Of a stretch of DNA of 64,000 nucleotides, positions 9,801 to 17,679 are shown one piece after another. The notes beneath the pieces were generated by a model, which made no database searches, was not told the origin of the DNA, and worked only from the letters and a program-made list of their open reading frames with translations. Within the stretch, counting starts at the first letter, position 1. The number at the start of each line of letters is the position of its first letter. A program made the position numbers and the translations under genes. This DNA comes from JAICQM01 sp963781555 (GTDB lineage: Bacteria; Chloroflexota; Limnocylindria; QHBO01), in contig CAWAGB010000008.1 of NCBI GenBank assembly GCA_963781555.1, positions 434,001 to 498,000 of the forward strand. Direction: 5' to 3'.

Positions 9801-10306
9801 CGGCACGGTTGGCCGGGGAGGTGGAGCGCATCAGTTGGGCGGCCGGATCGCGCGTCGCCATCGCCGCCGGGCGGCGGGTCGGCTACACGTTCGACGCGGC
9901 TGGGACGGTGCTGACGACGCGTCGCACCACCTTTGGTACAGCCACGTCGGCAACCACGAGCGCACGAGCCGTCATCAACGGCGGTGCCTACTGGCTCATC
10001 ACCAACGGCCCGCTGCGCGGCACCTGGGTGCCGGAGTCGACCGCGGTCTTCCGGGCCGGGTATGTCGGCCGCCAGACCTTCGCCGCGCCGCCGCGGATCA
10101 GCTTCGCGGCCGGAACGTATGTCGGCTACCGGTTCGACGCGACCGGGCACCGCACCGGGACGTACACCGCGACGCTTCGTCGGCCTTCGGGTGCCCCCAT
10201 TGGGGGTGCGGCGGTCATCAACGGCCGGACCTACTGGTACGTCAGCGCGGGGATCTGGGCCGGCACATGGCTCCCCGTCGAGGCACGGCTGCAACTGGTC
10301 CCCTAG
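6866..10306 (+). CDS. Secreted multidomain GH18 glycoside hydrolase with three GTHTGY-type repeats
   Basis: 1146 residues, GTG start. A signal peptide is followed by a Ser/Pro/Ala/Thr-rich linker with a short tandem (SPAATPSPAATPS). The GH18 barrel spans about 152-497; DGVNLDFE places the catalytic Glu at E280 and D278 before it, with Asn replacing the first inner Asp of the DxxDxDxE signature, as in some YaaH/SleL-like enzymes. MGYDFNW and GVPYYGRGW are also GH18 segments. Then follow an FN3-like domain (about 504-590), SH3b-like domain (about 599-675, LNVRSGPG), a FlgD/CHU_C-like Ig domain (about 691-785, FSPNGDG), a Big_5-like domain (about 802-905) and three repeats (about 909-985, 986-1065, 1066-1146). 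The likely substrate is an extracellular GlcNAc-containing polymer, either chitin or peptidoglycan. Confidence 0.8.
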   Translation: MLRRLLAPLLLVLLSTLTVLPVGSVGAATPSAVPSNSTPPAASSPFPTSSAEPTGAASATPSPAATPSPAATPSAPGAGELPPPPPGMFDEPSTHAQMLADHANDAMTFATGGAPAVTLDEAGSPAIKGAGTVSGLAATVESAGGTSALPNGLRKQVIGFLPYWLLNDVDLAELNYQLVSTIAYFSVGAQTDGNLAKGTASSPTTGWSGWTSSQMTDVLNRAHTNGVKVVLTVTMMAWDTAGYDRMRTFLGSSTARARLTTQIVDAVRSRSADGVNLDFEMVPTDMKAPYTAFVRQVKAALVAAGVGSALTVCVTAGAATWATGYDVAALTAGGAADALFVMGYDFNWSGSARAGAVAPIDSPYVLDTATAMSNFVARTSPSKLVWGVPYYGRGWNTTSSLLNATTTGGSWSYYYTGHLREAATYGRRWDPVGKVPWYTYYNSGTGKWVQNYYDDAISLGYKYDLVNQRGLAGAGIWHLLMDNGREELWRQIADKFVTDVNPPNGGIRILPPLTDTLGFDVSWFALDYQSGMSRYNVQVREWGSSTWTSWLPGTTATTATWIGEPDTVYEFRVQGIDRRGNAQPWLIAPAKAPSVRPGTFASVTTAALNVRSGPGIGYGIAATIQRGDRVNVISGPVSSDGYRWFQIEYAFAEWPSSDYPRIGWAVDGASGAAYLSPSFAPGVTRVAPFVADYRVSRRRFSPNGDGSADGVSVSFSLRGAVDAARLDVVNPSNSVVQTVGLGPLAAGDHIAAWDGRLSGGAWAPAGTYLVRVVATEGSGATHVAPAASAAWNVRATWGVAADLDPPRLVSVTPAPGAAMVPSSASVTVRYDEPISGLTGEVLGLADGAGNPISSTITIPTAGAATLRPLEPLPPGERVTIELRAGSTDAAGNPVPPATWTFDVAPGTAYATWPRAIVGGTQRAYGIGAAGDLLSVRQMSFGVGSGASVSQSASLPNLPGRWLYVENGAFAGLWLPESPSARLAGEVERISWAAGSRVAIAAGRRVGYTFDAAGTVLTTRRTTFGTATSATTSARAVINGGAYWLITNGPLRGTWVPESTAVFRAGYVGRQTFAAPPRISFAAGTYVGYRFDATGHRTGTYTATLRRPSGAPIGGAAVINGRTYWYVSAGIWAGTWLPVEARLQLVP

Positions 10307-10318
10307 GCGGCGCCGCCG
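10307..10318 (+). terminator. GGCGGCGCCGCC palindrome directly after the GH18 gene
   Basis: A 12-base perfect palindrome abutting the stop codon. It is weak evidence for termination because it has no loop and no T-tract. Confidence 0.25.
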
Positions 10319-10342
10319 CACCTGACTTCAGTACCCCATCAG

Positions 10343-10355
10343 ATGGGCCATAGGC
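10343..10355 (+). promoter_or_regulatory. Second copy of the ATGGGCCATAGGC motif
   Basis: Matches the motif at 4916-4929 apart from one missing G. It lies 64 bases upstream of the CAP-domain gene. Confidence 0.25.
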
Positions 10356-10419
10356 GTCGTCAGTCCCGACGGTGACGATGACTGCGACCCACTACCCGAT
10401 CCAAAAGGAGTCGCGCCCC

Positions 10420-11721
10420 ATGGCGCCAAGCCACCCACACCACCGCGCCCGACGCCTGGGCGCATTCCTCCTCGCTCCGGCCGTGCTCCTGAGCAGCCTG
10501 ATGAGCGCGAGGCCCGCCGCCGCCGCGGCGGCGGGCGGCGTCCAGTTCGTGGCTGCGGCCAATGTCTACCGGATCAGCGCCGGCCTGCGTCCGGTCGCGA
10601 ACATCTCCGTCGTCGAGACCATCGCCCAAGAGCGCGCCGACCAGATGGCCCGCGCCGACCAGATGGCGCACGACCTCGATTACGTGATGCGTCGCCTCGA
10701 CCAATCCGGCACGTGCTGGGACGGGGTCGGCGAGATCATCGCCTTCGAGCGGGGGTACGGTGAGCACTCGTACCTGCGGACCGTCGACCAGTGGTGGGGC
10801 AGTCAGGGTCACCACGACATCATCGTCGGCCGCTACAACGGCGCCGCGGGGTCCTACGCCATCAGCGCATCGGCTGGCACCTATTCGGTGATGGTCTTTG
10901 TCCATCTGTGCGGCTCGAGCGCGCCATCGATCGTCGCGCCCAGCGTCGGCTCGCACACCCCCGGCACGGATGCCACCGATGTGGGAAGCGGCACGGGCGT
11001 GCGCGCGACCTTCACCGAGAGCGTCGCCGGCATCTCCCGATACAGCTTCGTCCTGCGTGACCCGGCCGGCGCCGTCGTGCCCGCGTCGGTGAGCTACGAC
11101 AGCGCCTCCCGGGCGGCCACCCTGGTCCCGAGCGCGCGCCTGGCCGACGGCCGGTACCGGGTCAGCCTCAGCTCCCGCATCTACGACACATCGGGAGTGC
11201 CACTGCCATGGACCGCCTGGTCATTCACGGTCGGCGATGCGCCGGTCGGAACGGCGGTGGTGGGCACCACGCGCATCACCTTCACGGCTGGGACGCATAC
11301 CGGATACCGATTCCGGAACGGCGTCGTCGCAAGCTCCAAGAGCGCGCGTCTGTCGGGCACTTCCGGGGCCCCGATCACCGAGCGCCGCGCGATCAGCGGC
11401 CGCGTCTACTTCCTGGTGAGCGCCGGAATCTGGGCTGGGTACTGGGTGCCGGAATCGAGGTACGTCTACATCCCCGGCGTCGTCGCCCGTGTCTCGTACG
11501 CGACGCCTCGCCGCCTTGCCTTCACGGCCAGCACGTTCACCGGCTATCGATATGACGCGGCAGGCCGGGTCATCGGGTCACGCAAGGTCACCCTGTCCCA
11601 TCCTTCGGGGGCAAGCGCATCGGCGCGCGCCATCATCAACGGACGTCCCCACTTCTACGTCGTCGACGGCGTCTGGGCCGGTTATTGGGTACCCGACACG
11701 GCAGCGGTGAGCCAGATCTAG
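10420..11721 (+). CDS. Secreted CAP-domain protein with Big_5-like domain and two GTHTGY repeats
   Basis: 433 residues. ATG 10420 is chosen over the upstream ATG at 10372 because AAAAGGAG (10403-10410) lies 9 bases before it and a basic n-region plus hydrophobic stretch follows, giving a signal peptide (about 1-36). The CAP (SCP/PR1-like) domain spans about 42-165, with the MAHDLD His, GEIIAFERG (the GEN-like Glu), WWGSQGHHDII (second His) and a YSVMVFVHLC strand. CAP proteins have varied roles in lipid, wall or ligand binding, so no activity can be assigned. A Big_5-like domain (about 167-276) and two repeats (about 283-354 and 355-433) form the common tail. The short interval to rph contains a promoter. 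Confidence 0.78.
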   Translation: MAPSHPHHRARRLGAFLLAPAVLLSSLMSARPAAAAAAGGVQFVAAANVYRISAGLRPVANISVVETIAQERADQMARADQMAHDLDYVMRRLDQSGTCWDGVGEIIAFERGYGEHSYLRTVDQWWGSQGHHDIIVGRYNGAAGSYAISASAGTYSVMVFVHLCGSSAPSIVAPSVGSHTPGTDATDVGSGTGVRATFTESVAGISRYSFVLRDPAGAVVPASVSYDSASRAATLVPSARLADGRYRVSLSSRIYDTSGVPLPWTAWSFTVGDAPVGTAVVGTTRITFTAGTHTGYRFRNGVVASSKSARLSGTSGAPITERRAISGRVYFLVSAGIWAGYWVPESRYVYIPGVVARVSYATPRRLAFTASTFTGYRYDAAGRVIGSRKVTLSHPSGASASARAIINGRPHFYVVDGVWAGYWVPDTAAVSQI

Positions 11722-11766
11722 GTCGCGTCGCCCGCTCCCGTCGGCGCACCCATCGCGGAGCACCGC

Positions 11767-11772
11767 TAGAAT
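11767..11772 (+). promoter_or_regulatory. -10 box TAGAAT of rph, near-leaderless
   Basis: GCACCGCTAGAAT ends 9 bases before the rph ATG. With usual -10 to +1 spacing the transcript would start 2-3 bases before the start codon, and no Shine-Dalgarno is present. The 11-mer GCACCGCTAGA recurs at 16090 and 50406. No clear -35 box is seen. Confidence 0.5.
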
Positions 11773-11781
11773 CCGGGTCTC

Positions 11782-12516
11782 ATGACAAGCATCGCCGCGG
11801 CGCGTCGTCCGGACGGACGCGCCCCCAACCAGCTGCGCCCGGTGAAGATCGTCCCTGACTACATCAAGTTCGCCGAGGGCTCGGTGCTCATTCGCGTCGG
11901 TGACACGCGAGTGATCTGCGCGGCGACCATCGAGGACCGCGTCCCGGGCTGGATGCGCGGCAAGGGGGCGGGATGGGTGACTGCCGAGTACAGCATGCTG
12001 CCCAGGGCTGGCACCGAACGCAGCCAGCGAGAGGCGGCCCGTGGCCAGATCGGCGGCCGAACGCACGAGATCCAGCGCCTGATCGGGCGCAGCCTGCGCG
12101 GCGTGGTCGCGCTGGATCGGCTCGGCGAGCGCACGATCACCCTGGACTGTGATGTCATCCAGGCCGATGGTGGCACGCGCACGGCGAGCATCACCGGCGC
12201 CTACGTGGCCCTCGCACGGGCGATGAACAAGTACGGGATGGGGCATCTCCTGACTGCGCAGGTCGCCGCTGTCAGCGTTGGCATGGTGGGAGGCACGCCG
12301 CATCTCGACCTCAACTATGTCGAAGACTCGAGCGCCGATGTCGACTTCAATGTCGTGATGCTCAGCGACGACCGGTTCGTGGAGATCCAGGGCACCGCCG
12401 AGCACCGCGCCTTCGACCGGTCGCAGATGAACGCCATGACCGACCTCGCGGCTGCTGGTATCCGTCAGCTGTTCGAGCTTCAGAAGGCCGCCGTCGCCGC
12501 CGAACCCGCCGAGTGA
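11782..12516 (+). CDS. rph: Ribonuclease PH
   Basis: Phosphorolytic 3'-5' exoribonuclease that trims tRNA 3' ends. Its 244 residues are the family length. Diagnostic segments include LRPVKIVPDYIKFAEGS, GRTHEIQRLIGRSLR and LDCDVIQADGGTRTASITGAY. The stop overlaps the GTG start of rdgB by four bases, the common rph-rdgB pairing. The two-gene unit splits the cluster of repeat-tail secreted proteins and has its own promoter. Confidence 0.96.
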   Translation: MTSIAAARRPDGRAPNQLRPVKIVPDYIKFAEGSVLIRVGDTRVICAATIEDRVPGWMRGKGAGWVTAEYSMLPRAGTERSQREAARGQIGGRTHEIQRLIGRSLRGVVALDRLGERTITLDCDVIQADGGTRTASITGAYVALARAMNKYGMGHLLTAQVAAVSVGMVGGTPHLDLNYVEDSSADVDFNVVMLSDDRFVEIQGTAEHRAFDRSQMNAMTDLAAAGIRQLFELQKAAVAAEPAE

Positions 12517-13124
12517 CGGACCTCCTCCTCGCGACCACCAACCCCGGAAAGCGTCGCGAATTCTCGCGCCTCCTGGCCCACGTTCCCGCGCGCGTCGTGA
12601 CCCCGGACGAGCTGGGAATCCAGATGGAGGTCGAGGAGCCGTTCGACACGTACGCTGAGAACGCCCGGGCCAAAGCAGATGCATACGTGCGTGCATCGGG
12701 CCTGCTGACCCTCGCCGACGACTCGGGCATCGAGGTCGCCGCCCTGGACTGGGGCCCCGGCGTTCGGAGCGCACGATTCGGCAAGCGCGACGGCCGCGAC
12801 GCCGAGCGGCTGGTGGAGGCGGTCGGCGACACCTCGGACCGGCGAGCCCGAATGGTGTGCGTCCTTGCCCTGGCGAGCCCGGGAGGCGACTCACCACGGA
12901 TCGAGCTCTTCAGCGGCGTCCTCCAGGGCTTGGTGGCGACCCGGCCACGTGGAACGGGCGGCTTCGGCTACGACCCGATCTTCTTGCTGCCGTCTGGCAT
13001 CACCACCGCCGAGCTTCCGGAGGCCGAAAAGGACCGGATCAGCCATCGCGGGCGCGCGATCCAGGCGGCCACGCCGCGCCTCGTGGAACTGCTGAGTGCC
13101 GCCGCCGCCGGCGCGCGCGCATGA
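12513..13124 (+). CDS. rdgB: XTP/dITP diphosphatase (RdgB/HAM1 family)
   Basis: Hydrolyses non-canonical purine triphosphates (XTP, dITP) to monophosphates, keeping them out of nucleic acids. It has 203 residues and a GTG start overlapping the rph stop (GTGA). Family motifs are LATTNPGKRREF at the N-terminus, YAENARAKA, LADDSGIEVAAL, GTGGFGYDPIF and a late KDRISHRGRA. It is translationally coupled to rph. Confidence 0.95.
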   Translation: MTDLLLATTNPGKRREFSRLLAHVPARVVTPDELGIQMEVEEPFDTYAENARAKADAYVRASGLLTLADDSGIEVAALDWGPGVRSARFGKRDGRDAERLVEAVGDTSDRRARMVCVLALASPGGDSPRIELFSGVLQGLVATRPRGTGGFGYDPIFLLPSGITTAELPEAEKDRISHRGRAIQAATPRLVELLSAAAAGARA

Positions 13125-13253
13125 ACGGTCCCTGGGACTTTCGTCGCCTGTGGACGAGGGCGCGCGTCGGATAGCCTGTGAGCCGCTGCCGTCGTCGCGG
13201 GCCGGGCACGGTCACGATCACGCCAGCGACAAGCTAATCGGAGTCTGCAACTC

Positions 13254-16085
13254 GTGACCCGCTCCCGCTTGCTCGTCGCGCTCGTCATCGTCGCGGTCGC
13301 GACCCTTGCGATACTCCCGGCCGCCGCAGCGTCCACGGCACGCAGCGCGGGAAGCGCGCTCCGCGGGGCGACAGCCGCTCCCGCCTCGAGTGCCGCCGAC
13401 CGGGTGGTGGTGAAATTCCGCGACCCAGAGGCCGCCGCCGGCCGAGCGCGAGCCCATGGGGTCGGCGTCATCCGCGGCGCCGGAGCGGTGAATGGCAGCG
13501 AGCGATCCAAGAGCGGGCAGGGCGGTGCGAGCGTGCTCCGAACCGCGGGGCGCAGCGTCGCAAGCGTGCTCGCCGATCTGCGGGCCGATCCAGCCGTCGT
13601 GTGGGCCGAGCCCGACTATCTCATCGGGTTGCCGGACGAGACCGTTGACACCGCCTCGGGCCCAACGAGTGCCGGAGACGGGACGACGGCCGCAGTGGGT
13701 ACGGACGATCCCCGCCTCGGTGAGCAGTATTCGCTGAATCGCATGCGAGTCCCTGATGCCTGGTCCATTGCCCGAGGTGGCACCGCACTGGTGGCGGTCC
13801 TCGACACGGGGGTCCAGTGGGCGCATCCGGACCTGTCCGGCCGACACGCGATCAACATCGGCGAGTATGGCTCCGGCAAGCAATCGAACGGCCGCGACGA
13901 CGATAACAATGGTCTTGTCGACGACTGGCATGGCTGGGATTTCGTGTCCGACGACAACGACCCACGCGACGACAACGGCCACGGGACCTGGGTGTCCGGC
14001 ATCATCGCAGCGGTGGCGGACAACGGGATCGGCGTGGCAGGCATTACCTGGACGAACCCAGTTCTGTCCGTCAAGGTGATGGATGCCGCCGGAACGGGCT
14101 ACTCGAGCGACCTGGCATTCGGTATCGACTATGCCGTCGACCGCGGCGCCAGGGTGATCAACCTTTCGGTGGGTGGCTTCGGCTACTCCCAGCTCCTGAG
14201 CGAGGCCGTCCTGCACGCGTGGCAGCGCGGAGCAGTGATCGTGGCGGCGGCGGGAAACGAGCGCACTTCGGCTCCTTCGTATCCAGCGGCGTACGACCAC
14301 GTGGTCGGGGTCAGCGCAACCCAGGCCGACGATGAGTTCACCAACTGGAGCAACTACGGCGCGACGGTCGACGTTTCCGCGCCCGGAGCAGCCGTCACGA
14401 CCACCGACTGCGGTGGGTGTTCGTCATCGTCGGCGGGGACTCCCGGGTATGCCGCGATCAGCGGGACGAGCTTCGCCACGCCCAACACGGCGGGAGTCGT
14501 CGCGCTCCTGATGGCGCGGTTCCCCTCGGACACCAACCAGCAGACCATCAATCGGCTCATCGACGCCGTCGACGACCTTGGGTTCCCCGGCTGGGACAGT
14601 CGCTATGGGCACGGGCGCGTCAACGCCTTCCGCGCGCTCGGCGGCGCCACCCCCGCGGCGGAGGTGCCTGCCCGGGATGCATTCGAGCCCAACGACGTGC
14701 TGTCGGGCGCGCGACGCATGACGAGCGGCATGCGTTACGAGCCGACGATCTATCCGGCCGGCGACGCCGACCTGTTCGCGCTCGACGCCCCGCGTGCCGG
14801 GTTGGTGCAGTTCGTCGTCACGGCGGTCATCGATGGCGTGCGCATGCCGAAGAGCGCGTTGCCGGTCGATCCCATCGTGGAGGTCTTCGACGCGGCCGGG
14901 ACGCGCCTCGTGCGCATGGACCATGCCGATCCGGCGGTGACGGAGGTCGCGCGTGTCCGGGCGAGCGGCGCCTCGCGCTTCTTCGTCCGCGTCACCAATT
15001 GGTACCCGAACGGCTCCACGACGCCGTACACCATCACCGGAACGTTCATCGACGACGTAGCGCCCGCCGTGACGGGCCTGGCGCCGGCACCGGGAGCGGC
15101 CCTGGTGACGGCCTATGAGCGCTTCACGTTCAGCTTCACCGAGCCCGTCACCGGAGTCGACGCCAGCAGCGTCCAGCTCACCAACGGTGCAGGCACCGTG
15201 CATCCCGCCATCGTCAGCTACGACGCGGCTCGTCGGGCCGCGGTGGTCACGCCAACCTCCCCCCTGCCCGCATCAGCGCGGGTGTACCTCCAGCTGAGTG
15301 CCGCAGTCGTCGATCTCGGCGGCAACCCGCTCACGACGCGCGCCTGGTCCATGACGACGGCCAACGGGCTGGTCTTCGCGCCGGCCCGGCGCGTCTGGCT
15401 GGCAGCGGGCTCGCATACCGGGTACGCCGTCGCCGGCAACGGGTCCATCCGCGCATCCAAGACGGTGGTGCTCGTGCGTGAGTCGGGTGCCCATGTCGGG
15501 CAGCGCTCCACGCTCCCGGGGCTACCCGGCTTCTGGCTGCACGTCGAGGACGGAATCTGGGCCGGCATGTGGATCGCCGAGAGCCCGACGCGGCGCCTGC
15601 TCGGCGGCATGCCAGATCGCGACCTGGCGACGACCATCTCCACGCTGCCCGGCAGCCATCGCATCGTGCGCCTGGATGCCGACGCTGCGGTGATCCAGCG
15701 ACGCGTCGTCACCCTGGGGTCCGCGACGCGCAGCGTGGACCGCCGCGCGATGATCGACGGTCGGCCATATCTGCATCTGGCCGGCGGTTCATATGACGGC
15801 TACTGGCTCGCGGAGACCGCAATTGCCTACCGGCCGGGGATCGTTGACCGCTTCGACTTTGGGCGGCAGCGGCGCGTGATCATCGCGATCGGCACGCATA
15901 CCGGGACGACTCGTGCCGCGAACGGGACCGTCACCGGCACGAAGACGGACACCCTCAGGACGGCCTCCGGCGCGAGCGCGGCGGCATTCGCCGTGATCAA
16001 CGGACGACCGTACCTCTGGATCGTCAACGGCATCTGGGCCAACACCTGGCTGCCCGCCGAGGTGGTCGAGCGTTTCGAGTGGTGA
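13254..16085 (+). CDS. Secreted subtilisin-family serine protease with three GTHTGY-type repeats
   Basis: 943 residues, GTG start with CGGAG about 11 bases upstream. A signal peptide (about 1-30) precedes a propeptide-like region (about 42-120, ending VVWAEPDYLI, as in I9-type prodomains). The S8 domain has a complete triad: D184 in AVLDTGV, H243 in NGHGTWVSG and S406 in SGTSFATP. A PPC-like beta domain (about 475-598, DAFEPND...GDADLFAL), a Big_5-like domain (about 600-703) and three repeats (about 706-782, 785-862, 863-943) follow. The middle repeat is the most divergent. It presumably degrades extracellular protein or processes surface proteins. The flippase gene follows after only 24 bases but has its own -10 box. 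Confidence 0.88.
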   Translation: MTRSRLLVALVIVAVATLAILPAAAASTARSAGSALRGATAAPASSAADRVVVKFRDPEAAAGRARAHGVGVIRGAGAVNGSERSKSGQGGASVLRTAGRSVASVLADLRADPAVVWAEPDYLIGLPDETVDTASGPTSAGDGTTAAVGTDDPRLGEQYSLNRMRVPDAWSIARGGTALVAVLDTGVQWAHPDLSGRHAINIGEYGSGKQSNGRDDDNNGLVDDWHGWDFVSDDNDPRDDNGHGTWVSGIIAAVADNGIGVAGITWTNPVLSVKVMDAAGTGYSSDLAFGIDYAVDRGARVINLSVGGFGYSQLLSEAVLHAWQRGAVIVAAAGNERTSAPSYPAAYDHVVGVSATQADDEFTNWSNYGATVDVSAPGAAVTTTDCGGCSSSSAGTPGYAAISGTSFATPNTAGVVALLMARFPSDTNQQTINRLIDAVDDLGFPGWDSRYGHGRVNAFRALGGATPAAEVPARDAFEPNDVLSGARRMTSGMRYEPTIYPAGDADLFALDAPRAGLVQFVVTAVIDGVRMPKSALPVDPIVEVFDAAGTRLVRMDHADPAVTEVARVRASGASRFFVRVTNWYPNGSTTPYTITGTFIDDVAPAVTGLAPAPGAALVTAYERFTFSFTEPVTGVDASSVQLTNGAGTVHPAIVSYDAARRAAVVTPTSPLPASARVYLQLSAAVVDLGGNPLTTRAWSMTTANGLVFAPARRVWLAAGSHTGYAVAGNGSIRASKTVVLVRESGAHVGQRSTLPGLPGFWLHVEDGIWAGMWIAESPTRRLLGGMPDRDLATTISTLPGSHRIVRLDADAAVIQRRVVTLGSATRSVDRRAMIDGRPYLHLAGGSYDGYWLAETAIAYRPGIVDRFDFGRQRRVIIAIGTHTGTTRAANGTVTGTKTDTLRTASGASAAAFAVINGRPYLWIVNGIWANTWLPAEVVERFEW

Positions 16086-16102
16086 TCGCGCACCGCTAGA
16101 AT
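16073..16102 (+). promoter_or_regulatory. Promoter of the flippase gene (TTTCGA-N18-TAGAAT), leaderless
   Basis: TAGAAT at 16097-16102 ends 7 bases before the GTG start, within the conserved GCACCGCTAGAATCCGG. A weak -35-like TTTCGA lies 18 bases upstream, inside the end of the protease gene. The predicted start of transcription coincides with the start codon. Confidence 0.5.
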
Positions 16103-16109
16103 CCGGCCG

Positions 16110-17657
16110 GTGAACGTGCGGCCGAATCGCGGGACGGGGCCCGTGCCTCCGCGTGCCACGCGCGGTGGGCTGCGCGGCCTCCTGCGCGGCTCGATGCTCT
16201 ACACGCTGGGTAACTTCCTGCCCCGCGTCGGGGCGTTCCTGATGCTGCCGGTGTACACCGCCACGCTCGACGCCGCCGACTTCGGCGTGTTCAGCCTCAT
16301 GCTCAGCCTGTCGGGCTTGCTCGCGATCGTCTACCGGCTCGGCCTCGACGGAGCGCTGATGCGCTTCCACTTCGACGTCCGCGAACGGCAGCGGCCATCC
16401 CTGTATCTGACGCTCGCCGCCGCGACCCTGCTGGCCGGCGTGGTCGTAACCCTGCTGCTCGGTGTTGCGGCGGGACCGCTCTTCGAGCGCCTTTTCGCGG
16501 GCGTCGCCTTCTGGCCCATCGGGGCGTTGACGCTGCTGCTGACCTTCCTCATGGCGTTCCAGTACGTCCCGGCCTCGTTCTTCCGTGCCACCGAGCAGCC
16601 CGGGCGGTTCGTGGCACTCACGGCCGGCATCTTCGTGCTTGGCGTCGCCGGCACCCTGTTCTTCCTGTTCGGGCTGCGCCTCGGCGCGGCGGGTGCGCTG
16701 CTTGGCCAGGTTACGGGGGCGCTGGGGATCATCGGCGTGACCGTGGCGGTCCTGCTGCGCCTCCGGCCCACCGGCCTCGATGCCGACCTGCTGCGCCGCT
16801 CGCTCGCCTTCGGGCTGCCGCTCGTCCCGCACGCCCTGTCCGCCTGGGTCCTCAACCTGTCGGACCGATTCCTGATCAGCCTGGTCATCGGCCTCAGCGC
16901 GGTACAGGCGCAGACCGCGATCGGCATCTACTCCTTCGGCTATCAGCTCGGCCAGGTCGTCAGCCTGGTTGCCCTGTCCTTCAACGCCGCGTGGGTGCCC
17001 TACTTCTACGCCAACGGCGAGCAGCCCGACGGGCCGGCCGTGCTGCGCGAGATGACGACCCTGGCGACCGGTGCGTTGGCGGTGCTGGCCGTGGGCATGG
17101 CCGCCATCGCGCCCGAGGCGACCACGCTGCTCGCATCCGATCGCTGGGGTGCCGCCGCGGACGACGCTGCCACGGTGGTGCCGCTGGTGGCGCTGGCGTC
17201 GCTCGCCTACGGCGTCTACTTCATGGTCGTGAGCGCCGTGTTCCTCGTTCGCCGCACGCGGCTGCTGCCCCTCCTCACGCTCGTCGCCGGGCTGGTCAAC
17301 GTGGCCGCCAACCTGTTGCTCATCCCGCGCTTCGGCATCCTGGGGGCCGCGGCCGCGACGCTCATCGGCTATACGGTGCTGACGGTGGTGACGACGGTCT
17401 ACGCTCGGCGTGGGTATCCGTTGCAACTCGATGCGCCGCGCCTGGCGCTGCTCTTCGGTGGGGCCGCGGCGGCGATGGGCGTGGCGCGCCTGCTGCTCTT
17501 CCCGGGGCTCGGCCTGGCGGGCAACGGGCTGCTGCATCTCGGGGTGGCGGTCGCCTTCGGCGCCGGGGTGCTGCTCGTGGTCCGCGGACCCGTGGCGCGC
17601 CTGCGCGAGCTGATGGCGGGAGTGGCGACGCGGGCCGAGACGGTGGGGACGGTATGA
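16110..17657 (+). CDS. Polysaccharide flippase (Wzx/MviN-like, MOP superfamily)
   Basis: 515-residue integral membrane protein with about 14 predicted helices. The N-terminal RGSMLYTLGNFLPRVGAFLMLPVYTA is the typical start of polysaccharide transporters of the MOP superfamily. It probably flips a lipid-linked oligosaccharide across the cytoplasmic membrane. It stands directly before the UDP-ManNAc3NAcA genes, so the flipped unit probably contains that sugar (inference from position). GTG start at 16110, with no Shine-Dalgarno, consistent with a leaderless transcript. Confidence 0.88.
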   Translation: MNVRPNRGTGPVPPRATRGGLRGLLRGSMLYTLGNFLPRVGAFLMLPVYTATLDAADFGVFSLMLSLSGLLAIVYRLGLDGALMRFHFDVRERQRPSLYLTLAAATLLAGVVVTLLLGVAAGPLFERLFAGVAFWPIGALTLLLTFLMAFQYVPASFFRATEQPGRFVALTAGIFVLGVAGTLFFLFGLRLGAAGALLGQVTGALGIIGVTVAVLLRLRPTGLDADLLRRSLAFGLPLVPHALSAWVLNLSDRFLISLVIGLSAVQAQTAIGIYSFGYQLGQVVSLVALSFNAAWVPYFYANGEQPDGPAVLREMTTLATGALAVLAVGMAAIAPEATTLLASDRWGAAADDAATVVPLVALASLAYGVYFMVVSAVFLVRRTRLLPLLTLVAGLVNVAANLLLIPRFGILGAAAATLIGYTVLTVVTTVYARRGYPLQLDAPRLALLFGGAAAAMGVARLLLFPGLGLAGNGLLHLGVAVAFGAGVLLVVRGPVARLRELMAGVATRAETVGTV

Positions 17658-17679
17658 TTACGGCCGCCAAGGAGAATCC

